Notes under the pieces: model-generated | Databases searched by the model: none | The model's input: only the letters and a program-made list of their open reading frames with translations | What the model was told of the DNA's origin: nothing | Made by a program: the position numbers and the translations under genes | Assembly (NCBI GenBank): GCA_042219525.1 | Contig: JBDGPU010000108.1 | Coordinates: 1-9,587 of the forward strand | Source: JBDGPU01 sp042219525 | GTDB taxonomy: Archaea; Halobacteriota; Halobacteria; Halobacteriales; Haloferacaceae | DNA length: 9,587 nt | Reading direction: 5' to 3' | Shown here: in pieces, positions 1-6,092 of the stretch | Numbering within the stretch: position 1 is the stretch's first letter | How the letters are laid out: each line of letters begins with the position of its first letter

Positions 1-114
1 CCCGCCCTCCCTCGCACGCGTTGCTCGCGCGCGCCACCGCACTCGCGCCGCGACCATCCAGCAACCGCCGCGAGCGACGTCCAGGCCACCACTCCTGGGC
101 GGGACTGAAAGGGG

Positions 115-231
115 CAGCCGCTGAGCGGGAAGCACTGCGAAGCTAGCACCGGAACCCGACGAGCGACCGAACGAAGTGAGGGAGCAAGCCGGGTGAGGAG
201 CACAGCGAGCAGCGCAACCGCTCAGCGGCTG
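115..231. repeat. 14-bp perfect inverted repeat spanning ~117 bp
   Basis: The word CAGCCGCTGAGCGG at 115-128 recurs as its exact reverse complement at 218-231. The intervening ~90 bp is rich in GAGCGA/GAACGAAG/GTGAGG words and has no supportable gene. The arms are each next to a related G-run (GAAAGGGG before the left arm, GGGGCTTTC after the right arm). The two arms could pair in RNA, or the segment could be part of a dispersed intergenic repeat. I see no promoter that assigns a strand, and no function is assigned. Confidence 0.6.
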
Positions 232-367
232 GGGCTTTCTGGGCATGCTGAGTGGTGACGCTCGCGACGCCCACCAAACAAACCTCGTATTGAGCGACCG
301 CCCTTGCGGCTGGGGCTTTCAAGACATGCCGAGTGGTGTCACAGTCAACGACAACCAAACAAACCAC
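225..367. repeat. two-copy imperfect direct repeat, 81-bp period
   Basis: The segment starting at 225 (GCGGCTGGGGCTTTC...) recurs from 306 over about 62 bp without indels. Both copies share GCGGCTGGGGCTTTC at the start, GAGTGGTG in the middle and CCAAACAAACC at the end. The spacing of 81 bp is a multiple of three, so the minus strand stays open across both copies (a 74-codon frame, 143-367) and yields two similar peptide units. I judge this a by-product of the duplication rather than a protein gene: the frame has no promoter-like box at its start, is rich in Cys, Val and Arg, and is poor in acidic residues for a haloarchaeon. The rest of 1-469 holds nothing else I can support. Confidence 0.6.
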
Positions 368-421
368 ACAGAAAGCGACTATCTCAGCGATTGGTAGCGT
401 CCAAGAGCATAGGGAACCGAT

Positions 422-437
422 AAAACAGGCAAAAACC
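422..437 (-). terminator. oligo-T transcription exit of guaB
   Basis: Read on the minus strand, the DNA just after the guaB stop contains GGTTTTTGCCTGTTTTATC, two T-runs of five and four. Archaeal RNA polymerase commonly terminates at such T-tracts without a required hairpin. The tract lies 30-50 bp beyond the stop codon, which fits a single-gene transcript. Confidence 0.5.
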
Positions 438-469
438 GCTCGACCAGAACCGAAATCCGCGAATCGCAG

Positions 470-1966
470 CTATTCGTTCGGGCTGTAGTTCGGGGCTTCG
501 TCCGTGATCATCACGTCGTGGGGGTGGCCCTCGGTCTGGCCGGCCGCGGAGACGCGGACGAACTCGGCGCGCTCCTTCACTTCCGGAATGGTCTCGGCGC
601 CGACGTAGCCCATGCCGGAGCGCATGCCGCCGACGAGCTGGTGGAGCTCCGAGGAGAGGGTACCCGTGTACGGCGTCGCGGCCTCGACACCCTCGGGGAC
701 GAACTCCTCGTCCTCCTCTTCCTCCTTGAGGTAGCGCTCGCCACCGCCCTCGTTCATGGCGCCGACCGAGCCCATGCCGCGGTACTGCTTGTACTTCTTC
801 CCATTGCGCGTGATGACGCGGCCGGGCGCCTCCTTCGTGCCGGCGAAGTAGGAGCCGAGCATGACGGCGTCCGCGCCGGCCGCGATGGCCTTGATGGCGT
901 CGCCGGAGTAGCGGATGCCACCGTCGGCGATAACGGGGACGTCGTGCTGGCTAGCGACGTCTGCGACCTCGGTGACAGCCGTGATCTGGGGCATGCCGGC
1001 CCCGCTGACGACCCGGGTCGTACAGATCGATCCCGGGCCGATACCGACCTTCAGGCCGTCGGCGAAGTCGACGGCAGCTTCGGCGGCCTCGCGCGTACCG
1101 ACGTTGCCGCCGACGACGTCGGCGTCGACGGTCTTCGCGATAGCCTCGGCGGAGTCGAGGACGTCGAGGTTGTGCGCGTGCGCACAGTCGATGAAGAGGA
1201 CGTCGGCGCCGGCCTCGTCGGCGGCGACGGCGCGCTCGTCCTCGAAGGGGCCGACGGCGACCCCGGCGATGAGGCGGCCCTCCTCGTCGCGTGCGGCGTT
1301 CTCGTGCTCGCGGCGCTCGAGGATGCCCTGCATCGTGACGAGGCCGACCAGCTGGTTGTCCTCGTCGACGACGGGGACGCGCTCGATCTTGTGGTCGTAC
1401 ATTAGTTCGAGGGCCTCGCGGGCGCTGACGTCCTCGGGTGCGGTGATGACCTCGTCGGTCATAGCCTCGCGGACGGCGTCCTCCTCGCCGACCTCGAGGT
1501 ACGGGCGGATGTCAGTCCCGGAAATGATCCCGAGGACGGTGTCGTCCTCGTCGACGACCGGCGCCCCGGAGACGCCCTCGACCTGCATCATGCGGTCGAC
1601 CTCCTCGATCGTCATCTCCGGCTTCGCGGTGACGACGTTCTCCCGGCTGATGACCATCTCGTGGGCGCGCTTGATGCGCCCGACCTCGGCCACCATCTCC
1701 TCGGGGTCCATGTTGCGGTGGAGGACGCCGAGCCCACCCTCGCGGGCCATCGCGATCGCCAGTTCGCTTTCCGTGACGGTGTCCATCGCGGCCGACAGGA
1801 CGGGGAGGTTGACTTCGACGTTCTTCGAAACGCGGGTGGACACGTCCGCAGCGTCCGGTTCGACACGGCTCTCCTTCGGTCGGAGGAGGACGTCGTCGAA
1901 CGTCAGCGCTTCCGGGACGCGCAGCTTCTCGGAGAAAGGACCGCTCTGTGAGGATTGCTTCGCCAT
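470..1966 (-). CDS. guaB: inosine-5'-monophosphate dehydrogenase
   Basis: Oxidises IMP to XMP with NAD+, the committed cytosolic step of GTP synthesis. The 498-residue product has the full-length IMPDH layout. The first half of the TIM barrel begins at LTFDDVLLRP (21-30). Two CBS domains follow at about residues 105-220, with the paired APVVDE and VPVVDE segments. The second half of the barrel contains the catalytic loop GPGSICTTR with Cys315, the IMP phosphate-binding segment IADGGIRYSGD (346-356) and the mobile flap with GMGSVGAM and the Arg411-Tyr412 pair. The start at 1966 is chosen because a T-rich box (GTTTTTC, minus strand, 1990-1996) lies 24-30 bp upstream, as for a leaderless transcript. 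An ATG at 1978 or 2032 would prepend residues that do not resemble the family. The gene is intact, GC-rich at third positions, and stands alone. The call is secure; transcription control is not visible. Confidence 0.98.
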   Translation of the reverse strand: MAKQSSQSGPFSEKLRVPEALTFDDVLLRPKESRVEPDAADVSTRVSKNVEVNLPVLSAAMDTVTESELAIAMAREGGLGVLHRNMDPEEMVAEVGRIKRAHEMVISRENVVTAKPEMTIEEVDRMMQVEGVSGAPVVDEDDTVLGIISGTDIRPYLEVGEEDAVREAMTDEVITAPEDVSAREALELMYDHKIERVPVVDEDNQLVGLVTMQGILERREHENAARDEEGRLIAGVAVGPFEDERAVAADEAGADVLFIDCAHAHNLDVLDSAEAIAKTVDADVVGGNVGTREAAEAAVDFADGLKVGIGPGSICTTRVVSGAGMPQITAVTEVADVASQHDVPVIADGGIRYSGDAIKAIAAGADAVMLGSYFAGTKEAPGRVITRNGKKYKQYRGMGSVGAMNEGGGERYLKEEEEDEEFVPEGVEAATPYTGTLSSELHQLVGGMRSGMGYVGAETIPEVKERAEFVRVSAAGQTEGHPHDVMITDEAPNYSPNE

Positions 1967-1986
1967 GTAATGGGTCATGCGGGATC

Positions 1987-1999
1987 CGGGAAAAACGTT
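1987..1999 (-). promoter_or_regulatory. putative TATA box of guaB
   Basis: On the minus strand the sequence CAACGTTTTTCCC contains the only T-rich box in this GC-rich stretch. Its distance to the ATG at 1966 (about 24-30 bp) matches haloarchaeal leaderless promoters. The match to a TATA consensus is weak. Confidence 0.35.
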
Positions 2000-2032
2000 G
2001 CGAGTCAGCACGGTTGTGCACCGCCCTCTCAT

Positions 2033-2408
2033 TCAGAACCGGGAGGTATGCAAGGTAGTGTATTGATCCGGGAACTTCGAGGGAATCCGCTATCGGCGGG
2101 GGACCGCCGCCAGCGACGCACGAGAGCGACAGTTCCGTGGTCGATATCGCTGCCAGTGCCCCGCCTTCGATGCCGACGCCTCCAACACTACGATCTACGA
2201 CCTCAGCGATGTCGCCGTCGGTGACCTCAGCGACGCCGCCGTGGACGTCGGCGCTGCCAGCCCGACCATGGACTGCTCCGTTCGCTCGTGGACATCCGTT
2301 CACGAACCGACGATATGCAACCCCTGAACGCGAACAAATGTGGATTCCTCGGACCTTTTTAAAAAGTGGTCGTGATATTGACGTTGCTTGCGGGCATGTC
2401 TCACACAA
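2033..2408. other. intergenic region with a 24-bp tandem duplication
   Basis: No gene is supported here, although open frames exist on both strands. Two consecutive 24-bp units at 2199-2222 and 2223-2246, each starting GACCTCAGCGA, differ at only a few positions. In one plus-strand frame they read DLSDVAVG and DLSDAAVD, acidic in the haloarchaeal manner, but that frame has no plausible start and its upstream part is not protein-like. It could be the tail of a decayed gene. A palindromic A/T block, TTTTTAAAAA at 2356-2365, could act as a TATA element in either direction. Confidence 0.4.
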
Positions 2409-2417
2409 CGTTTAACC
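2408..2417 (+). promoter_or_regulatory. putative TATA box for the 2441/2657 unit
   Basis: The box ACGTTTAACC lies 24-33 bp upstream of the ATG at 2441, the expected spacing for a leaderless haloarchaeal transcript. A second A/T block (TTTTTAAAAA, 2356-2365) lies further upstream and would serve the in-frame ATG at 2396 instead. No comparable box is seen in the ~50 bp directly before the membrane-protein start at 2657, so that gene probably depends on this promoter. Confidence 0.4.
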
Positions 2418-2440
2418 TCTTTCCACCTGTTCGTTCGAAT

Positions 2441-2656
2441 ATGGACTCCGACAGTCCCGCAGACGTGAGCATTGCCGGCCAGTCGATCGCCAGCTTCGGC
2501 GACCGCACAAAATCCGGCAATATCTTTGGGTTTGCGTGGGACTGGAAGGGTTGCCTCGGACTCGACGGCCTCGGCCGAACGCTCGGTCGCGCGCTCGGCT
2601 ATCGTCGGTTGTCCGATCACCACCGTTTGCCCGTCGGTGAGGGCGTCTCGCGCTGA
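2441..2656 (+). CDS. possible 71-residue leader ORF coupled to the membrane-protein gene
   Basis: I do not recognise this product. It begins MDSDSPADVS, acidic as in many haloarchaeal N-termini. About three quarters of its codons end in G or C. The second half is more basic and Gly/Leu-rich, with no recognisable motif. What supports it is position: a TATA-like box sits 24-33 bp before the ATG, and its TGA stop is immediately followed by the ATG of the next gene at 2657, with zero spacing. A GGTGAGG stretch inside its 3' end (2636-2642) could serve as a ribosome-binding site for the downstream gene. This could be a small protein, a translated leader that couples expression, or merely an open stretch of a 5' leader. 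An in-frame ATG at 2396 is an alternative start. Confidence 0.35.
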   Translation: MDSDSPADVSIAGQSIASFGDRTKSGNIFGFAWDWKGCLGLDGLGRTLGRALGYRRLSDHHRLPVGEGVSR

Positions 2657-3853
2657 ATGAGCGTCTCACAGCATCCAATCGCGCTCCGCTTAGAGGGGTA
2701 TGTGGGCGGCGCCACGAAGCTGCTCGCGACGGTCATGGCGCTGCCGCTCATCGACGGGATCTTCGCTGCCCTCGTGCTGGCTGGCGCGCTGTCGACGCCG
2801 GTCGGCATCCTCGAGACGGGCCTGCTGATCTTCGGCGGCTCCGCGACGATGGCCGTCATCCTCGCGGAGATGGAGGGCACGCGTCGCCAGCAGATGGCGT
2901 CCGTCCTCCTGATCGGCGCGCTCATCATCCCGGTCGCCGCCATCCAGGCAGCGATCGCGCCGACGCTGGCCAGCCTGCTGAACCTGGACATCTTCCAGCG
3001 CTTCGCCGGACTGGTGATCCTCGCGATCGCCGCGAAGACCGCCTCCTCGAAGGTCGGCGAGATCCTGCCGGCGCCCGGCGTCATCATCGTGCTCGGGCTC
3101 GTGGCCAGCTTCCAGCCCTCCGGAGCGACCATCCAGTTCACCAGCGATCCGATGGTCGTCGCCCGCGGCGCGGCCGCCGCGGCGGTCGGCGTCGCCTTCG
3201 CGCTCGGCGTCGCCATCGCCTCGCCGCAGCTCCGGGGTCGCGTGAACATCGACCGGTTCCGCTTCGGCTCCGCCGTCGCACTGGGCGTCCTGGCGCTGCC
3301 CATCCTGGGCCTGCTGCAGACCGACGCGCCCATCGCGCTGGCCGTCCTCGCGGTCACCGGCCTGTTCGCCTACGACCCCGAGGCGGATCCGGAAGCCGTG
3401 GCCGCCTACGCCAGCGGCGACTCGGACGACGATTCACCTGACAACCGGATCGACGTCGACGCCGTCGACGACGAGGACGCCGCCGGCGACGAGAACTCCG
3501 TCGTCGATCGCGTGACGGACGTCGCGACGGGAGAGCCCGGCAACACCGACGGCTATCCGGCCGCAGAGGGAGGTGCCGGCCCCCTCGCTCCTGACGCCGT
3601 GCCCGCTACCGTCGGCGTCGCCGACGGCTCCGGTGTAGGAGTGTCCCAACTGGACGGCGTCCCCGCAGCGGAGGTCGGCGATCGTGGAGCTGCGGATTCG
3701 GACGACGTCGACGGCGCCGGTCCGGCTCCGTCGGACGACGTCGCCAGCGATGCCGACGCAGCTGCTGATACCAACGTCGACAACGGCGCCGACCACGTCG
3801 ACAGCGCCGGCGAAGACGCTGACGACGAGGACGAGCGGGCACCCTGGCTGTAG
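2657..3853 (+). CDS. polytopic membrane protein with acidic tail, DUF5794-like
   Basis: 398 residues. The first ~240 residues form about eight hydrophobic segments: roughly 20-45, 49-74, 82-108, 113-133, 140-156, 167-190, 205-222 and 225-240. They end at a YDPE motif where the protein turns soluble. The remaining ~160 residues are low-complexity, dominated by Asp, Ala, Val, Gly and Ser, with almost no Lys. This is most likely a disordered acidic tail, which by the positive-inside rule and acidity could face either side; I cannot decide. The membrane part matches my recollection of the haloarchaeal DUF5794 family, which has no established function; the tail here seems long. No catalytic motif or transporter signature is visible. 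The ATG directly follows the stop of the small ORF at 2441-2656, suggesting translational coupling. Confidence 0.85.
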   Translation: MSVSQHPIALRLEGYVGGATKLLATVMALPLIDGIFAALVLAGALSTPVGILETGLLIFGGSATMAVILAEMEGTRRQQMASVLLIGALIIPVAAIQAAIAPTLASLLNLDIFQRFAGLVILAIAAKTASSKVGEILPAPGVIIVLGLVASFQPSGATIQFTSDPMVVARGAAAAAVGVAFALGVAIASPQLRGRVNIDRFRFGSAVALGVLALPILGLLQTDAPIALAVLAVTGLFAYDPEADPEAVAAYASGDSDDDSPDNRIDVDAVDDEDAAGDENSVVDRVTDVATGEPGNTDGYPAAEGGAGPLAPDAVPATVGVADGSGVGVSQLDGVPAAEVGDRGAADSDDVDGAGPAPSDDVASDADAAADTNVDNGADHVDSAGEDADDEDERAPWL

Positions 3854-3950
3854 GTGACTGCTCGCGATCGTCCCGATTGTGGACGGCCGCTTGCTGTTGC
3901 CGTCGCGGTTTCTCCGTCGCGAGTTCCCGGCCACCCGCTGGTTCGCCGGG

Positions 3951-3957
3951 CTTTAGG
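3951..3957 (+). promoter_or_regulatory. TATA box of the zinc-ribbon gene
   Basis: CTTTAGG at 3951-3957 lies 23-29 bp before the ATG at 3980 in otherwise GC-rich DNA. It matches the CTTTAGGT box in front of the tRNA-Trp gene, which supports both as promoters. The spacing implies a leaderless mRNA. Confidence 0.6.
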
Positions 3958-3979
3958 TCATCGCTGTCCCACGCCACGT

Positions 3980-4204
3980 ATGAGCAATCGCGTCGTTCAG
4001 GGACGGATGGTGACGCCGGAGCACCTGGCGGAGCTGATCGAGGGGGAGGCCCCGCTCGAAGCCGAGTCGATCGAGGACGCCGACCGGGAGTGCCCGGACT
4101 GCGGCGGCGACGTCGTCAAGGTCGGCTACATGCCCAGCGTCACGGAGTTCGTGACCGGGTTCAAATGCCAGGAGTGCGACTGGAGCGACACGGACCGGGA
4201 GTAG
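3980..4204 (+). CDS. small zinc-ribbon protein, DUF5795-like
   Basis: A 74-residue protein with two Cys pairs, CPDC at 38-41 and CQEC at 63-66, a typical spacing for a single zinc-binding ribbon. The N-terminal third (VVQGRMVTPEHLAELIEGE) and the segment VGYMPSVTEFVTGFKC match my memory of the haloarchaeal DUF5795 family. Its function is not established; small zinc ribbons of this type often bind nucleic acid or act as adaptors, which is inference here. The start at 3980 is set by the CTTTAGG box 23-29 bp upstream; the frame stays open further upstream (to 3854) but that part lies before the promoter. It is intact and on the same strand as the DUF5794-like gene, but has its own promoter. Confidence 0.88.
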   Translation: MSNRVVQGRMVTPEHLAELIEGEAPLEAESIEDADRECPDCGGDVVKVGYMPSVTEFVTGFKCQECDWSDTDRE

Positions 4205-4284
4205 CGTCGCCGGCGAGGCGTCGGGCGTCGCGTCGTCGTCGCGCCGTGGCGGCGTCGCCGTCCCGTCCATCGATCGTGGTGAAT

Positions 4285-4300
4285 CGAAACCCCTTTAGGT
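4285..4300 (+). promoter_or_regulatory. BRE/TATA promoter of tRNA-Trp
   Basis: CGAAACCCCTTTAGGT contains a purine-rich BRE-like part (CGAAA) followed by the TATA-like TTTAGGT at 4294-4300. The expected start of transcription, about 25 bp on, falls just before the mature tRNA 5' end at 4328, leaving a very short leader for RNase P. Confidence 0.7.
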
Positions 4301-4327
4301 GCTATCGGATAAACAGTATTCGCAAGA

Positions 4328-4501
4328 GGGGCTGTGGCCCAGCCAGGCAGGGCGACTGACTCCAGAGGCCACGCCCGGTGACGAACTCCAGACTGATATA
4401 CCGAGCGGGCGACTGATCATCGCCCGTGTTGACGACCCTCTGGAGTACCGAGGCAAACCGGAGATATCAGTCAATCGGGGGTTCAAATCCCTCCGGCCCC
4501 A
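4328..4501 (+). tRNA. tRNA-Trp (CCA anticodon) with a 100-nt intron
   Basis: Exon 1 is 4328-4365 and exon 2 is 4466-4501; the spliced tRNA is 74 nt, without encoded CCA. The acceptor arm pairs GGGGCTG (4328-4334) with CGGCCCC (4494-4500), with discriminator A4501. The D-arm begins GCCC (4337-4340) and closes with GGGC. The anticodon stem pairs ACTGA (4355-4359) with TCAGT (4467-4471); the loop is CTCCAGA with anticodon CCA at 4362-4364. The T-arm contains GGGGGTTCAAATCCCTC. The intron interrupts between positions 37 and 38. A bulge-helix-bulge splice motif is visible: CTCC (4360-4363) pairs with GGAG (4460-4463), flanked by three-base bulges AGA and ATA and by the outer anticodon stem. This is the normal substrate of the archaeal splicing endonuclease. 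The composition of the DNA changes right after the 3' end. Confidence 0.97.
4366..4465 (+). ncRNA. intron-encoded box C/D guide RNA for tRNA-Trp 2'-O-methylation
   Basis: The intron contains a complete box C/D architecture: C box GTGACGA (4378-4384), D' box CCGA (4401-4404), C' box TTGACGA (4429-4435) and D box CCGA (4448-4451). The guide before D (CTCTGGAGTA) is complementary to the anticodon region of exon 1, and the fifth base upstream of D (G4443) faces C34 of the anticodon. The guide before D' (ACTGATAT) is complementary to the exon 2 border (ATATCAGT), and the fifth base upstream of D' (A4396) faces U39. By the N+5 rule this predicts Cm34 and Um39, the two modifications known to be guided by the tRNA-Trp intron in Haloferax volcanii. 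The D' guide pairs partly with intron bases, so U39 modification should precede splicing. C' and D' are separated by a GGGCGACTGATCATCGCCC hairpin. Confidence 0.9.
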
Positions 4502-4828
4502 TTACCTTATTACTAACTTACAGACTGCGTAGAGTTCCGTGTTCCGATGCCGAATCTTTGGGTCTATGAAGTAACTCTATGAACTCGGTTTATAGATGGG
4601 ACTTCTATTTCGTTCTTTCCGTCGAAAGTATGGCGAACTCGGTGAGCTGCGCGAGATCCGTTTCTGCAAATCGGGAAGGACCCCCTTTTGAAGTGTACCT
4701 AAAAGGACGTGAACCAAAAATACCCCGCACAACGCCGTGGTTCTAGGTGTTGCAGTCGAACACAACCATCTGAGATCAGCCCATTGCTCCAAGATAGATT
4801 CAAGTAAGATTATCATAAGATTCTATCC
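4502..4828. other. AT-rich gap after tRNA-Trp; no firm gene
   Basis: Base composition falls abruptly compared with the left half. I see no second copy of the tRNA 3' end and no integrase. A 31-codon plus-strand frame (4596-4691) reads MGLLFRSFRRKYGELGELRE... and looks mildly protein-like, with TTTATAG just before its ATG. It is too short and too close to that box to call; it may be a remnant. The first bases after the tRNA (TTACCTTATTACTAAC) are T-rich and may end its transcript. Confidence 0.4.
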
Positions 4829-5389
4829 GTGACAGACACCTACCAGGATCGACGTCGTAATCTTTGGGACTTAGTATTTGACGAATATAGAGCTCAGTGG
4901 ATCAATTATCGGAAATACTACTTGGCATCAGATTGGCTCGGAAAGTGGGGGAATCGCATACACTATTTAACTACAATTGCGAGTTCACTACTCTTGGCCG
5001 TAATCGGAGCTGCAGCCACGTACAGTTTGCCGGACTGGTTTTCAATGATTACGTTGTTACTATCTGCTGCAACAGCATCACTTGCAATTGTTAGCATGGT
5101 CGGGAAGTGGCAATTAAAATCAAATCAGTACTACAATGCAGGCCAACAGCACCAAGAACTCTATAAGGAATTCGACTATTTTGTGAAAGTTCGTCTCACG
5201 GACAAAGACGAGGAGACTTCAGAGCTTGAAAAAGAGGCGAAGTCATTAATCGAGAAAAAGAATGATTTGAATGAGGCGACACCTCAGCTTCACACTAGAT
5301 GGTTTGAAAAACTAAAGTCAAAGCGGGACACCGAATGGGAACAACCATCTTTGGAGGATCTTCGGGAAGGGAATTATAGACCCCACTGA
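4829..5389 (+). CDS. SLATT-like two-transmembrane protein
   Basis: 186 residues from a GTG start, the only plausible one because an in-frame TAA lies at 4805 and the next Met is inside a membrane helix. The layout is a charged N-terminal helix (5-40, with WINYRKYYLASDWLGKWG), two adjacent hydrophobic helices (about 44-65 and 70-92) joined by a short SLPDW turn, then long polar helices (95-150) containing QYYNAGQQHQELYKEFDYF. This two-helix hairpin plus downstream helical region is the hallmark of SLATT domains, which are predicted membrane effectors of nucleotide-regulated defence systems. That family role is from published comparative analysis; the assignment here is by pattern only. The stop is 8 bp before the primase-like gene, so the two are probably co-transcribed. 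Its AT-rich codon use contrasts with the core genes to the left and suggests transfer. It could also be an unrelated small membrane protein. Confidence 0.65.
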   Translation: MTDTYQDRRRNLWDLVFDEYRAQWINYRKYYLASDWLGKWGNRIHYLTTIASSLLLAVIGAAATYSLPDWFSMITLLLSAATASLAIVSMVGKWQLKSNQYYNAGQQHQELYKEFDYFVKVRLTDKDEETSELEKEAKSLIEKKNDLNEATPQLHTRWFEKLKSKRDTEWEQPSLEDLREGNYRPH

Positions 5390-5397
5390 GTAAACAG

Positions 5398-6030
5398 ATG
5401 AAAAACAGGACATCTCTTTCTGATTTTTCTGAAGAAAGATCTGGAGAACTTCTACCAGAATTAAAGAATACCGACCAGTGGATGTGCTGGTATTATAAGT
5501 CTGATAAGAGCGGTAAATTCAGGAAGAAACCCTTTCCAGGTCCTTCCACAGAAACTCTTTACGAGCAGGGGGTAGCAAAATACAGCGATTCACGGAATTG
5601 GCTCACTTATACAGAAGCACTTTCACTTGACCGGAGAAAAGATCAAACCGACGGAATCGGGTTTGTGTTGGATAAAAGGGATGATTTTGTCGTGCTTGAC
5701 ATTGATAACTGTATAACCACAAGCACCAATGGCGTCCCGAATAGTCTTAAAAAGTTACTAGCCGACGCAAATTCGTATGCAGAAAGGTCGCCATCTGGAG
5801 AGGGGGTTCATATTTTACTGAAGGGCGACATTCCCCAACAAGGATGGACTGAGGAAAGGGAGGATTTCAGAATTGAAATTTATGACAATTTCTTTATAAC
5901 GGTAACTGAAGACCATATTCAAGGTACTTCTCGAAAGGCCCTTTCGAGACAAGACTTTCTGGATAGATTGTTCCAGAATCATACGATATCCTGGCCAGAC
6001 CCTAAATTCACCTCCTATTGGCCGGAGTAG
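5398..6030 (+). CDS. short AEP/NrS-1-type primase-polymerase-like protein
   Basis: 210 residues resembling the N-terminal catalytic part of NrS-1-type primase-polymerases of phages and plasmids. The family's opening pattern is present: LKNTDQWMCWYY (22-33), then KKPFPG, then SRNWLTYTEAL (65-75). The three AEP active-site motifs follow: VVLDIDNC with Asp101 and Asp103, SPSGEGVHIL with Ser133 and His138, and EIYDNFFITVT with Glu160 and Asp163. Full-length relatives continue with a helicase domain of several hundred residues; none follows here, since the frame stops at 6030 and only decayed DNA comes after. It is either a stand-alone nucleotidyltransferase-like enzyme or a truncated replication protein; all motifs being intact favours a working domain. 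It starts 8 bp after the SLATT-like gene, implying one transcript and a joint role. What it synthesises is unknown. Codon use is AT-rich like its partner. Confidence 0.75.
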   Translation: MKNRTSLSDFSEERSGELLPELKNTDQWMCWYYKSDKSGKFRKKPFPGPSTETLYEQGVAKYSDSRNWLTYTEALSLDRRKDQTDGIGFVLDKRDDFVVLDIDNCITTSTNGVPNSLKKLLADANSYAERSPSGEGVHILLKGDIPQQGWTEEREDFRIEIYDNFFITVTEDHIQGTSRKALSRQDFLDRLFQNHTISWPDPKFTSYWPE

Positions 6031-6092
6031 TGATTAGCGGGCGTATTCGAATCCAGAAATTGGCGAGTGATTCGTTTAGGTTTCTGATTCTA

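Noticed and set aside
143..367. 74-codon minus-strand open frame
   Set aside because: It exists because an 81-bp repeat unit happens to lack stops in this frame; composition is unlike haloarchaeal proteins and no promoter is seen.
518..1970. Long plus-strand open frames across guaB
   Set aside because: They lie antisense to a complete, confidently identified IMP dehydrogenase and reflect its GC-rich codons.
1512..2408. 298-codon minus-strand frame overlapping guaB and its upstream gap
   Set aside because: Its C-terminal half is guaB in another frame (Arg/Pro-rich), and the upstream part has no start supported by a promoter.
2617..3357. 246-codon minus-strand frame opposite the DUF5794-like gene
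   Set aside because: Antisense shadow of a hydrophobic GC-rich gene, with Ser/Ala/Thr/Arg-rich low-complexity reading.
3434..3977. Minus-strand frames opposite the acidic tail
   Set aside because: GAC/GTC repeats read as Val/Arg-rich sequence on the other strand; not independent genes.
4295..4532. Short open frames across tRNA-Trp
   Set aside because: Fully explained by the tRNA exons and the guide-RNA intron.
4577..4816. 79-codon minus-strand frame after the tRNA
   Set aside because: No promoter-like start, no recognisable motif and mixed composition; not enough to call.
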